This document shows, one piece after another, positions 18,200 through 26,820 of a stretch of 64,000 nucleotides of DNA. The position numbers were made by a program, and so were the translations under genes. Each line of letters opens with the position of its first letter. Positions within the stretch are counted from its first letter, which is position 1. Where the stretch lies: positions 992,001 through 1,056,000 of the forward strand of contig CAVUDJ010000019.1 in assembly GCA_963740215.1 (NCBI GenBank). The letters are read 5' to 3'. The stretch is from CAVVAL01 sp963740215. Lineage in GTDB: Bacteria > Actinomycetota > Actinomycetes > Mycobacteriales > Cryptosporangiaceae. The notes below the pieces were generated by a model. That model was not told the DNA's origin, did no database searches, and was given only the letters and a program-made list of their open reading frames with translations.

Positions 18200-18852
18200 C
18201 CACGCTGCAGGCCGTCCTGTTCGACATGGACGGCACCCTGGTCGACAGCGAAAAGCTGTGGTCGCTGGCGCTCGACGACCTCGCCACGAACTACGGCGGT
18301 CAGCTGTCGCCCGCCGCCCGCGAGGCGATGGTCGGCACGAACATGGCCGACTCGATGCGGCTCTTCCACAACGACCTCGGCCTCGACGGTGACCTGGCGA
18401 CGAGCCAGACGCTGCTGGAGGAACGGGTCAAGGAGCTGATCCAGCTCGGGCTGCCATGGCGGGTCGGGGCGCAGGAGCTGCTCCACGAGGTACGCGCCGC
18501 CGGTGTACCCACCGCCCTGGTCACCGCCACGCACCGGCACGTCGTCGAGGTGGCGCTGCCGGTGCTCGGTCCCGAGCACTTCGACGTCGTGGTCTGCGGC
18601 GACGAGGTCACCGAGACCAAACCGCACCCCGAGCCGTACCTGCAGGCCGCACGGTTACTCGGCGTCTCACCTGAGCGGTGCGTCGCCATCGAGGACTCGC
18701 CGACCGGCGCCGCTGCGGCCGAGGCGGCAGGGTGCGCCGTGCTGGCCGTGCCGAGCGAGGTCGAGGTACCGCCGGGGGAGCGGCGCACGATCCTCGCCAG
18801 CCTGTCCGGCATCGACCTCGCCTATCTGCGCGCCCTCACCACGGGCGGCTGA
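18196..18852 (+). CDS. HAD-superfamily hydrolase, subfamily IA
   Basis: A 218-residue phosphatase-like protein of the beta-phosphoglucomutase/phosphoglycolate phosphatase type. Motif I is FDMDGTLVDSEKLW (residues 9-22) with the nucleophile Asp and acid Asp, motif II is ALVTATHRH, motif III is the Lys of TKPHPEPYLQA, and motif IV is CVAIEDSPTG. Its ATG overlaps the metH stop by four bases, so it is probably translated with metH; I see no direct biochemical link. Substrate unknown. Confidence 0.9.
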   Translation: MTTLQAVLFDMDGTLVDSEKLWSLALDDLATNYGGQLSPAAREAMVGTNMADSMRLFHNDLGLDGDLATSQTLLEERVKELIQLGLPWRVGAQELLHEVRAAGVPTALVTATHRHVVEVALPVLGPEHFDVVVCGDEVTETKPHPEPYLQAARLLGVSPERCVAIEDSPTGAAAAEAAGCAVLAVPSEVEVPPGERRTILASLSGIDLAYLRALTTGG

Positions 18853-18937
18853 CCACTGCCGCCGGGCAACCGCCTAGCTGGGGCCGCTGCGGCGTGTTTT
18901 TGGGGGCTCGGCGCGAGACATCCACATTGGACTAGTC

Positions 18938-18981
18938 GGGGAAGGTAACGCTACGGCGCGGATCGTAGCGTTACCTTCCCC
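18938..18981. repeat. perfect 18-bp inverted repeat
   Basis: Arms GGGGAAGGTAACGCTACG (18938-18955) and its exact reverse complement (18964-18981) surround GCGCGGAT. Pairing continues three more base pairs outward after one mismatch. There is no T-run, so it could be a factor-dependent terminator, an RNA 3' structure or a protein-binding palindrome. Confidence 0.85.
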
Positions 18982-19184
18982 CACTGGTCGACAATGGACG
19001 GTCCAGCTTGCGCTGCGGCCGCGGCGAGCCAGACTCCAGAGACCCGACCGTAGCCCGCTCCGGCTTCGCGTGTGATGCGGCGCGCCCGATGATCCGGCGT
19101 GTCGCATTACACGGTGACGGCCCAGCGGCTGCCCAGCAGCTCCCGGCAGGCCAGCTGCCCGGCGGGGCCATAAGGCCCGGACGC

Positions 19185-19224
19185 GGCAGGGGCGGCACAC
19201 CGGACTCGGTGTACCGCCCCTGCC
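19185..19224. terminator. bidirectional terminator-like hairpin
   Basis: An 18-bp stem (GGCAGGGGCGGCACACCG with CGGTGTACCGCCCCTGCC, one G:T wobble) and a GACT loop, located 27 nt past the stop of the ABC permease gene on the minus strand. It could also end transcripts from the HAD side. Confidence 0.65.
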
Positions 19225-19250
19225 TTCTATGTGGCGAGCGCCCCCGTGAG

Positions 19251-21797
19251 TTACTCGTAGGCGATCGCGTTGAGGACGTTGAGCCTTGCTGCCCGGATCG
19301 CAGGCAGTACCGCGGCGACGACGCCGATCAGTGCCGAGACGACCAGGTATATCGCCATCTGCATCCACGGAAGGGACAGGTCCGTGAAGCCCTCGTCCTT
19401 GAGCGCCTGGACGACCGCCGCACCGAGCCCGACACCTACCACGACGCCGAGCAGCGCGCCGAAGACCGAGATCACGACGGACTCGACCGTGATCATCCGC
19501 ATGGTCTGCGACCGCCGCAGCCCGACCGCCCGCAGCAGGCCCAGTTCGCGGGTGCGCTCGATCACCGACAGCGCCAGGGTGTTGATGATGCCGAGCACGG
19601 CGATCACCATCGCCAGGGCGAGCAGCAACTGGATCATCAGCAGGATCGTGTCGAAGATGCTGGTGGTCTGCTTCACGAACGCGCTCTGGTCCTGGACGGA
19701 GACCTCGGGACTGTCCTTGAGGAGCGTCTCCACCTCGCTCTGCACCGTAGACACGCTGGCACCTGGGTCCAGCTGGATCAGCGCCTGGTTCGGCTCCGAC
19801 GACCGGAACAGTGTCGCCGTGGCCTCCGGGAACAGCAGGCCACGTTGCGTCTCGCTCGCCGCATAGATCCCGGTGACGGTGTAGGTCTGCTCGTCGCCCC
19901 GCATGAACTGGGCGTCGATCTTGCTGCCGAGCGCGTAGCCCTTTTCCTTTGCGGTGTCCTCGTCGACGACCACGTCGTGTTCACCGAGCGTGGACATGTT
20001 GCCCTCGGCGGTTTTGAGCCCGAGCACCTCGCGAACCGAGGCCAGGTCGTTGACCGCCACAGCGAAGTCGTCCTTGTCCTCGATCTTCGCCATGTCGAAC
20101 GAGACGGCCGCCACGTGCTTCACACCGTCGATCTGCTCGGTCTTCTCCACCACCGACTTGTCGAACGATGGCGGGATCGGCCCGGTCTGCTGACCCGAGA
20201 TGATCAGCTCGGCGTTGAGCTGCTCCTCGACCGCTTTGCTGATGCTCGTGGTCGCCGACGCGAGCACTGTGCTCACGCCGGTGACCAGGGCGATGCTCAC
20301 CATCAGCGCGGCGGCGGTGATCGCCGTGCGGCGGGGGTTGCGTGAGGAGTTGCGCCGCCCCAACATGCCCGGCACCGACCAGGAGAACAGCCGGCCGAGC
20401 ACCGACACGATCGGCCGGCTGATGATCGGGGTGAGCAGCGCGACGCCGATGAACGACACCAGCACACCGGCCAGAATCAGCCAGAGCGTCGTCGTGCTGT
20501 TGCCGACGCCCGCCAGCCCAGCGGCGAGGACGCATGCGCCGACCGCGAAGACCGCCGAACCGATGGCCGTGATCGCGGTGAGCGGCTTGTCCGGAGTGGC
20601 CGCGTCACGCATGGCCGCGACCGGCGGGATCCGGGAGGCACGGACGGCCGGTAGCAGGGCCGCGATCCAGGTGATACCGAGACCCACGCCGAACGCTGCG
20701 ATGATGGCCGACGGCGGCACCCCGAGCGCGAGTTCGAGGTTCGTGCCGCCGAAGTTGGCGAAGAAGTACGCGAGCAACGCGCCGACGCCGACACCGCAGG
20801 CGAGGCCGATCACGGACGCGATCACGCCGATCACGGTTGCCTCGATCAGCACCGAACCGATGACCTGGCCCCGGCTCGCTCCGATCGCCCGGAACAGCGC
20901 CAGTTCACGCGTGCGCTGGGCGACCAGCATCGAGAACGTGTTGAGGATCAGGAAGATGCCGACGAACAGCGCCACCGCCGCGAAGCCGAGCAGGATGTAG
21001 TTGAAGAACTTCAGCACCTCGCGGATGTCCGACGCATTCGCCTCGTTCACCTCTTCCCGCGTCTTCACGTCGTAGTCACTGCCGACCGCGGCCTGGATGT
21101 CGTCACGCAGCTGCGTACGCGACACACCGTCCTGGGCGGTCACGTCGACGTTGCTGTAGACGTTCTTCTCACCGAGCAGCAGCTCCTGCGCGACCGGCGT
21201 GGTGAACGCGACGATCTGCGATCCGCCGATCGTGTCCCGACCGCCGGTGTAGCCCCAGATTCCGACCAGCTTGAACGTCTTCTTCGGCTGGAGGGTCAGC
21301 ACGGGAACCTCGTCGCCGACCTTGTACTTGGACGTCTTCGCGGTGGCCGCGTCCATGGCGATCTCGTCTGCCGCCTCGGGACCGCGACCCTCGCGCAGCT
21401 CGACGAGGTCGTCCTCGCCGGTCCAGCTCAGGCCGAACTGCGGTGGACCGAACGAGGTGAGCACCTTGCCGTTCTTGCCGACGATGCGGGCACCGGCGGC
21501 GAAGACGTACGGTGTCGCCTTCTCGACCCCGGGCGCCGACTTGACCTTCTCGACGACCGACGCTGGCATGTTGGACGGGATCTCGGCGTCGCTCTGCCCT
21601 TCGAGCTTGGGCTTTCCCGTGACCTGCACGTCCAACGTCTGGTTGACGCTGGCGAAGAGATTGTTGAACGACTTGCCGAGCGTGTCGGTCATGACGAACG
21701 ATCCGCTCACGAACATGACGCCAAGCACCACCGCAAGGGCCGACAGGATCAGCCTGAGCTTGCGGGAGAGCAGGCTCTTGAGAGTGGCCTTGATCAT
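19251..21797 (-). CDS. ABC transporter permease, MacB/FtsX type
   Basis: An 848-residue permease with duplicated FtsX domains. Transmembrane helices lie near residues 13-35 and in two clusters (about 260-400 and 480-510), with a final FtsX set near 730-845; two large extracytoplasmic MacB-like domains lie between. Typical pieces: LILSALAVVLGVMFVSGSFV at the start, RTRELALFRAIGASRGQVIG and again RTRELGLLRAVGLRRSQTMR, the coupling-helix motifs that contact the ATPase. It pairs with the ATPase gene just upstream (ATGA overlap). Such exporters usually move peptides, lipids or drugs or act in envelope signalling; the cargo is unknown. Confidence 0.92.
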   Translation of the reverse strand: MIKATLKSLLSRKLRLILSALAVVLGVMFVSGSFVMTDTLGKSFNNLFASVNQTLDVQVTGKPKLEGQSDAEIPSNMPASVVEKVKSAPGVEKATPYVFAAGARIVGKNGKVLTSFGPPQFGLSWTGEDDLVELREGRGPEAADEIAMDAATAKTSKYKVGDEVPVLTLQPKKTFKLVGIWGYTGGRDTIGGSQIVAFTTPVAQELLLGEKNVYSNVDVTAQDGVSRTQLRDDIQAAVGSDYDVKTREEVNEANASDIREVLKFFNYILLGFAAVALFVGIFLILNTFSMLVAQRTRELALFRAIGASRGQVIGSVLIEATVIGVIASVIGLACGVGVGALLAYFFANFGGTNLELALGVPPSAIIAAFGVGLGITWIAALLPAVRASRIPPVAAMRDAATPDKPLTAITAIGSAVFAVGACVLAAGLAGVGNSTTTLWLILAGVLVSFIGVALLTPIISRPIVSVLGRLFSWSVPGMLGRRNSSRNPRRTAITAAALMVSIALVTGVSTVLASATTSISKAVEEQLNAELIISGQQTGPIPPSFDKSVVEKTEQIDGVKHVAAVSFDMAKIEDKDDFAVAVNDLASVREVLGLKTAEGNMSTLGEHDVVVDEDTAKEKGYALGSKIDAQFMRGDEQTYTVTGIYAASETQRGLLFPEATATLFRSSEPNQALIQLDPGASVSTVQSEVETLLKDSPEVSVQDQSAFVKQTTSIFDTILLMIQLLLALAMVIAVLGIINTLALSVIERTRELGLLRAVGLRRSQTMRMITVESVVISVFGALLGVVVGVGLGAAVVQALKDEGFTDLSLPWMQMAIYLVVSALIGVVAAVLPAIRAARLNVLNAIAYE

Positions 21798-22555
21798 CAG
21801 GCGCCGCCGTGCAGCGTGTCGAGGTGCTTCATCTTGTCGAGCACGGCCTCGGCGGTGGGCTCGAACATCTCGCCGACGACCTTACCGTCGGCCAGGAACA
21901 CGACCCGGTCGGCGTAGGACGCGGCGTTCGGGTCGTGCGTGACCATGACGATCGTCTGGCCGAAGTCCTTGGCGGAGTTCTGCAGGAACTGCAGCACGTC
22001 CGCCCCGGACCGCGAGTCGAGGTTTCCGGTCGGCTCGTCGGCGAAGATCACCTCGGGCTTGGACGCCAGGGCACGGGCACACGCCACCCGCTGCTGCTGG
22101 CCGCCGGACAGCTGGGGCGGGCGGTGCGAGAGCCGGTCGCCCAGGTTCAGCGTCTTGATGACCTGGTCGAGCCAGGACTTGTCCGCCTTTCGGCCGCCGA
22201 TCGCCAGCGGCAACGTGATGTTCTCCTCCGCCGTCAGCGTCGGCAGCAGGTTGAACTGCTGGAAGATGAAGCCCACCTTGTTGCGACGCATCTCGGTGAG
22301 GCGGCGGTCACCCAGGCGGTTGACCTGGGTGTCACCGATCCACACGTCACCGCTGGTGACGAGGTCGAGCCCGGCGAGGCAGTGCATCAGCGTCGACTTG
22401 CCCGAACCGGACGGGCCCATGATCGCCGTGAAGTGCCCCCGCTGGAAATCAACGCTAACCCCCGCGAGAGCGTTGACCCTGGTGTCCTCCGTGGTGCCGT
22501 ACACCTTCCACACGTCTACCGCCCGAGCGGCCACGCTCGTGTCGGTCACGGTCAT
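21797..22555 (-). CDS. ABC transporter ATP-binding protein, MacB/LolD type
   Basis: A 252-residue ATPase for the adjacent permease. Walker A GPSGSGKSTLMH, Q-loop FIFQQFNLLP, signature LSGGQQQRVACARAL, Walker B VIFADEPTGNLDSRSG and H-loop MVTHDPNAA are all intact; the DEPTGNLD form is typical of the MacB/LolD/FtsE group. ATG 22555 is chosen because GGAGAG lies about 9 nt upstream; an in-frame ATG at 22573 has no such site. Its stop overlaps the permease start. Confidence 0.95.
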   Translation of the reverse strand: MTVTDTSVAARAVDVWKVYGTTEDTRVNALAGVSVDFQRGHFTAIMGPSGSGKSTLMHCLAGLDLVTSGDVWIGDTQVNRLGDRRLTEMRRNKVGFIFQQFNLLPTLTAEENITLPLAIGGRKADKSWLDQVIKTLNLGDRLSHRPPQLSGGQQQRVACARALASKPEVIFADEPTGNLDSRSGADVLQFLQNSAKDFGQTIVMVTHDPNAASYADRVVFLADGKVVGEMFEPTAEAVLDKMKHLDTLHGGA

Positions 22556-22730
22556 AGTCACTGCACTCTCCATCGTTGTAGCGGACTGCCCACCGCAGCC
22601 TCACTCTCTAACGTAGGGAGAGGGCAAGCGGATTTCGTCGTCGAAGCGAAGGGTCTAGCGGTACGACTATTGGTGGAGGCGATCTCCGGGCGATCACCCA
22701 GCCACGACCGAGATGTTCTGATTGGCCGGA

Positions 22731-23408
22731 TTACGCCCCTGGACGGATGAGACCACTCTCATACGCGAGGACGACCGCCTGCACCCTGTCGCGCAGCCCG
22801 AGTTTGGTCAGCACGTGCCCGACGTGCGTCTTCACGGTCGTCTCGCTGACGAACAGCTCCTTCGCGATCTCCGCGTTGGAGAGTCCGCGCGCGATGTGCA
22901 CTAGCACCTCCTGCTCGCGGTCGGTGAGCGAGTCGAGCGCCGGTGGAGGAGTGGCGTTGGGGTCGGGCAGGCGGTCGGCGAACTTGTCCAGCAGCCGGCG
23001 CAGTATGCGTGGCGATACCACCGCCTCGCCCGCGGCGACGGTGCGGATCGCCTCGATCAGGTCCTCGGCGGGCACGTCCTTGGAGAGGAACCCGCTGGCA
23101 CCGGAGCGAAGCGCGCCGACCACGTACTCGTCGAGTTCGAACGTGGTGAGGATCAGCACCCGGACCGGCAGCCCCGCCTCGACGATCGAGCGCGTGGCAG
23201 CGACGCCGTCCATGCGGGGCATGCGGATGTCCATGAGGACGACGTCCGGCAGGAGCCGGCGGGCCAGGTCGACGGCCTCGACGCCGTCGCCGGCCTCGCC
23301 GACGACCGTCAGGTCCGGCTCGGAGCCGAGCACCATCCGGAAGCCGGTACGCAGCAGCGGCTGGTCATCGACGAGCATGACCCGGATCGCCGGGACAGGG
23401 TCGGTCAA
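22731..23408 (-). CDS. NarL/LuxR-family response regulator
   Basis: A 225-residue two-component regulator. The receiver domain has the acidic pocket VDDQ, the phospho-acceptor Asp in DVVLMDIRMPRMDG (near residue 59), and the Lys of LSKDVPAEDL; the C-terminal LuxR helix-turn-helix is LTDREQEVLVHIARGLSNAE and VSETTVKTHVGHVLTKLGLR. It should be phosphorylated by the kinase encoded just upstream. The TTG start overlaps the kinase stop (TTGA). The ABC ATPase-permease pair downstream on the same strand is its most likely target. Confidence 0.93.
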   Translation of the reverse strand: MTDPVPAIRVMLVDDQPLLRTGFRMVLGSEPDLTVVGEAGDGVEAVDLARRLLPDVVLMDIRMPRMDGVAATRSIVEAGLPVRVLILTTFELDEYVVGALRSGASGFLSKDVPAEDLIEAIRTVAAGEAVVSPRILRRLLDKFADRLPDPNATPPPALDSLTDREQEVLVHIARGLSNAEIAKELFVSETTVKTHVGHVLTKLGLRDRVQAVVLAYESGLIRPGA

Positions 23409-24592
23409 CGTGTCACCTCAGGGAGGACAGGTTCGAGGGGGATGCTCGCGGCGACCGAGTAGCCGCCGCCACGACGGGGACCGGTGCGCAGTGTGCCACC
23501 GTACAGGGAGATTCGTTCACGCATGCCCACAAGGCCATGCCCGGTATGCCCGTTCGGGCGGGTCTGGCCGCGCCCGTTGTCCTCGACGTCCAGCAGCAGC
23601 CGGTCGCCGCGGAACTCCACCCGGACCTCCGCCGACGCGGGCCCGGCGTGCTTGAGCGCGTTCGTGAGGCCCTCCTGCACGATCCGGAAGATCGTCAGGT
23701 CGACGCCGGAGTCCAGCGGGCGCGGATCGCCGACGACCCGCAGCTGCACGTCCAGCCCGGCCTCGCGGACCTGCGCCACCAACGTCTCCAGCCCGGCCAC
23801 GCCCGGCTGCGGCGTCAGCGTGGCGTCGGACTCGTCGTCGCGACGCAGCACGTCCAGTAGGCGGCGCATCTCGCGCAGCGTGGCCCGTCCGGTCGCCTCG
23901 ATCGTGCTCAGCGCCTCGTCGGCGGCGGCGGGATCGCGGCCCAACGTGCGGCGCGCGCCCGTGGCAAGCACGCCCATGACGCTGATGTGGTGGGCGACGA
24001 CGTCGTGCAGCTCGCGCGCGATCCGGCGACGCTCTTCAAGAACTGCCTCGCGGGCCGCCGCCTCGCGCGTAACCTCGGCAGCCTCCGCACGTTCCTCCAG
24101 CGCGTCCACGTACGCCCGGCGGGTGAACACGGTGCGTCCGATGAAGAAGCAGACCGCCAGCGTCAGCGCGTTGGAGAACCAGACCCCGAACGCTGCGTCG
24201 GGGTAGACGGCCACCACCACCGCCGTCGCCGCGGCCACGGCCGCCGTGGCCGTCACGGCCTGGCGCAATGGCAGCAGCGCCGCCGCCGTGTACACCACGA
24301 CCAGCAGCGAGACGCCTTCGGTCAACGTCTTCATGTCGAGCGCGGCCCCGGCCAGCAGCACGAGGCTGAGCCCCACCGCCGCGCCCCACGGCGAGAGCCG
24401 CCGCACCGCCACCGGCAGCACGCCGAGGACGGCGAACAGCACGACCAGAGGCAGCTTCTGACCATTCAGGTACTCGAAGCCGCCAGGACTGATCGCGGAC
24501 ACGAACAGCACCAGGATGCCCACCGCGAGCAGCACGTCGGCTGCGGTGGGGTGTGCGCGGAGCCAACCGCGTCCCGGCGTCTTGAACGGCAT
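23405..24592 (-). CDS. sensor histidine kinase (HisKA_3 type)
   Basis: A 395-residue membrane kinase. Several N-terminal transmembrane helices (about residues 17-150) form the sensor. A short coiled linker leads to the dimerisation/phospho-acceptor segment RRRIARELHDVVAHHISVMG with the conserved His near residue 206, and a GHKL ATPase domain with IVQEGLTNALKHA and VEDNGRGQ plus GLVGMRERISLYGG. This is the DesK/LiaS-like layout. No large extracellular loop is seen, so it probably senses something in the membrane or cell envelope, consistent with the linked MacB-type transporter. Confidence 0.92.
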   Translation of the reverse strand: MPFKTPGRGWLRAHPTAADVLLAVGILVLFVSAISPGGFEYLNGQKLPLVVLFAVLGVLPVAVRRLSPWGAAVGLSLVLLAGAALDMKTLTEGVSLLVVVYTAAALLPLRQAVTATAAVAAATAVVVAVYPDAAFGVWFSNALTLAVCFFIGRTVFTRRAYVDALEERAEAAEVTREAAAREAVLEERRRIARELHDVVAHHISVMGVLATGARRTLGRDPAAADEALSTIEATGRATLREMRRLLDVLRRDDESDATLTPQPGVAGLETLVAQVREAGLDVQLRVVGDPRPLDSGVDLTIFRIVQEGLTNALKHAGPASAEVRVEFRGDRLLLDVEDNGRGQTRPNGHTGHGLVGMRERISLYGGTLRTGPRRGGGYSVAASIPLEPVLPEVTR

Positions 24593-24697
24593 GCAATAAA
24601 CCTATCCAGCGCAACTGAATTTCTCTCAGCACGCGGGGTGATCCTGTGCTCGTGCGCAGGGATGACCCAGCGCGTGTCCGATCCTCCGCGGAACGGC

Positions 24698-25573
24698 TCA
24701 GTCCTCTGCCGCCGGGGACAGCGTGGGCTCGTCGGCGGGTTCCGGAACCGTCTCGGGGAAGGGCGGCGGGGTGCCGCCGAACTCCGGGCACAGCGCCTGG
24801 TGGTCGCACCAGTCACAGAGCCGGCTGCGGTTCGGCCGGAAGTCCTTGGCGTTCGTGGCGCGCTCGATCGCGGACCACAGTGCCTGCACCGTGCGCTCGA
24901 ACCGGAGCAGTTCGTCGGGGTCGGGCGCGTAGTCCAGCACCTCGCGGTCACCGAGGTAGAGAAGGCGCAGCTGCCGCGGCACCACGCCGCGCGTGCGCCA
25001 GATCACGAGCGCGTAGAACTTCAGCTGGAACAGCGCCTTGCCCTCGAACGACTCTCGCGGCGCCGCACCGGTCTTGTAGTCGACCACCCGGATGTCACCG
25101 GTCGGCGCGACATCCAGCCGGTCGACGAAGCCGCGCAGCTGCAACCCCGACTCCAGCACCACCTCGACCAGCTGCTCGCGCTCGGCAGGCTGCAACCGGT
25201 TCGGATCCTCCAGTGTGAAGTACCCGTCGAGCATCGCCACGGCCGACGCGAGCCACGGAGACACCTGATCCGGCGAGTCGAACAGCTCGGACAGCGCCGG
25301 CTCGGCCTCCAGCAGCCGCTCCCACTCCGGCTCGACCAGCGCCGACGCCGCCTGCAAGGTGCGGTGGCCAGGGTCTAGGTCGAACAGTCGCTCCAGCACC
25401 GCGTGCACAAGCGTGCCGCGGGTGGCCGCCTGCGTGGGGCGCTGCGGCAACCGGTCGATGCTGCGGAATCGGTAGAGCAGCGGGCACGTCTTGAAATCGC
25501 TCGCCCGTGACGGCGACAGCGAACCGAGTACAGGCAGCAGCGGGCGGACATCAGGGGCGGGGCTTGCCGTCAT
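24698..25573 (-). CDS. RecB-family exonuclease (PD-(D/E)XK, Cas4-like iron-sulfur cluster)
   Basis: A 291-residue nuclease-like protein. LSPSRASDFKTCPLLYRFR near residue 17 supplies the first Cys, GTLVHAVLERLFD is the usual helical motif, the catalytic block is GDIRVVDYKTG with the upstream Asp in GFVDRLDV, and CDWCDHQALCPEFG near residue 260 provides three more Cys for a 4Fe-4S cluster as in Cas4/AddB-type nucleases. It appears to act alone, without an adjacent helicase; a role in DNA repair or degradation is inferred. It lies divergent from the site-2 protease gene. Confidence 0.88.
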   Translation of the reverse strand: MTASPAPDVRPLLPVLGSLSPSRASDFKTCPLLYRFRSIDRLPQRPTQAATRGTLVHAVLERLFDLDPGHRTLQAASALVEPEWERLLEAEPALSELFDSPDQVSPWLASAVAMLDGYFTLEDPNRLQPAEREQLVEVVLESGLQLRGFVDRLDVAPTGDIRVVDYKTGAAPRESFEGKALFQLKFYALVIWRTRGVVPRQLRLLYLGDREVLDYAPDPDELLRFERTVQALWSAIERATNAKDFRPNRSRLCDWCDHQALCPEFGGTPPPFPETVPEPADEPTLSPAAED

Positions 25574-25579
25574 GAGCCA

Positions 25580-25585
25580 AGGCTA
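25580..25585 (-). promoter_or_regulatory. leaderless-type -10 box for the RecB-like gene
   Basis: TAGCCT on the minus strand, 6 nt before ATG 25573. Confidence 0.45.
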
Positions 25586-25665
25586 GGGGAGACCACCGAC
25601 AAGACCCGCCCGCGGGTTGTCCACAGGCCGCGCCGCCACCCCGACGGGGCCGCCCCCGACCCCCG

Positions 25666-25671
25666 TAGCAT
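25666..25671 (+). promoter_or_regulatory. leaderless-type -10 box for the site-2 protease gene
   Basis: TAGCAT, 6 nt before ATG 25678; faces the RecB-like promoter about 80 nt away. Confidence 0.45.
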
Positions 25672-25677
25672 CGACAC

Positions 25678-26820
25678 ATGGACGAGAACCAGCGCCCCGC
25701 GCCGACCGGTGGCCGCGGAATCCGCATCGGACGGATCCTCGGCATACCGATCTACGTCTCGGCCACCTGGTTCATCATCGCCATCATCATCATGATCGGG
25801 TACGGCCCGCTCGTGCAGGATCGGCTGCCGGAGCTGTCCGCGACCGCCGCGTACTCCACCGCCGGTGGGTTCGTGGTGCTGCTCTTCGGATCGGTGCTCG
25901 CGCACGAGCTGGGCCACGCCGTCGTCGCGCGGCAGCTCGGCATCAACGTGCGCGGCATGACGCTGTGGATGCTCGGCGGATACACCGAGATGGAGCGGGA
26001 GCCCCGCACGCCGGCCGGCGAGTTCCTCGTGGCCGCGGCCGGGCCCGCCGTCTCGTTCGTGCTCGGCGGGGTCGGCGTCGTCGGCGTCGTGCTGCTCGAG
26101 CGCGGCGTCGGCGAGGAACTCGCCGTGCAGGTCGCCCTGAGCAACCTCTCCGTCGCGGTGTTCAACCTGCTGCCCGGCCTACCGCTCGACGGTGGAAGCC
26201 TCGTACGCGCCGCGGTGTGGCGGTTGGGCGGCAGCCGCAACACCGGCACCGTCGCGGCGGGCTGGGCCGGACGCGTCGTCGCCGCGCTGGTCGTCCTCGT
26301 CGGCCTCGCGCTCGCCCTCTTCGGCGACGCCCTCAGCGACATCGGGCTGATCTTCACGATCATGGTCGGCATCTTCCTGTGGTTCGGCGCGTCCCAGGCG
26401 ATCCGCGCCGGCGCGCTCGCGCACCGGCTGCCACTGCTCGACGCCCGCCGCCTCGCCCGACCGTGCCTCACCGTCCCGGCCGACCTGCCCCTCGCTGAGG
26501 CGCTGCGCCGCGCGCACGAGGCGGGCGCCCGCGCGCTGGTCGTCGTCGACGCCGACGGCACCGCCTCCGGGGTGGTCGCCGAGCACGCCGCCACCGCCGT
26601 CCCGCCCGACCGCCGCCCGTGGGTACCGGTGTCGAGCGTCGCCCGCACTCTCGAACCAGGCATGATCGTCCCGGCCGACCTCACCGGGGAAGGGCTGATC
26701 CGCGCCCTGCGGAGCCACCCGACCACCGAATACCTCGTCAGTGAGGCCGACCGCGTCGTCGGGGTGCTGGTCACCACCGACGTCGCCGACACACTAGATC
26801 CCAAGGGAAGCACTCGATGA
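25678..26820 (+). CDS. site-2 protease family protein (M50, with CBS domains)
   Basis: A 380-residue intramembrane zinc protease of the Rip3/SpoIVFB-CBS type. Hydrophobic segments start at residue 20. The zinc motif is HELGH (about residues 77-81) and the second ligand is in LLPGLPLDGGSLVRA, the usual DGG of the family. After the last membrane segment, two CBS-like halves follow (LTVPADLPLAEALRRAHEAG and LTGEGLIRALRSHPT), which often bind adenine nucleotides. Members cleave membrane-bound anti-sigma factors or other regulators. The stop overlaps the ATG of trmI, as is common in actinobacterial proteasome loci. Confidence 0.92.
   Translation: MDENQRPAPTGGRGIRIGRILGIPIYVSATWFIIAIIIMIGYGPLVQDRLPELSATAAYSTAGGFVVLLFGSVLAHELGHAVVARQLGINVRGMTLWMLGGYTEMEREPRTPAGEFLVAAAGPAVSFVLGGVGVVGVVLLERGVGEELAVQVALSNLSVAVFNLLPGLPLDGGSLVRAAVWRLGGSRNTGTVAAGWAGRVVAALVVLVGLALALFGDALSDIGLIFTIMVGIFLWFGASQAIRAGALAHRLPLLDARRLARPCLTVPADLPLAEALRRAHEAGARALVVVDADGTASGVVAEHAATAVPPDRRPWVPVSSVARTLEPGMIVPADLTGEGLIRALRSHPTTEYLVSEADRVVGVLVTTDVADTLDPKGSTR

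Larger units (their letters stand above)
18853..19250. other. 398-nt intergenic region with two hairpins, no gene
   Basis: Between the HAD gene (plus) and the ABC permease gene (minus, convergent). No open frame here has convincing codon use. It holds the long dyad at 18938-18981 and the terminator-like stem at 19185-19224; the remaining sequence shows nothing I can name. Confidence 0.6.

Noticed and set aside
24698..25573. Cas4 of a CRISPR system
   Set aside because: The protein has the Cas4-like cluster, but no cas genes or repeats are near; stand-alone RecB-like nucleases of this form are common in actinobacteria.
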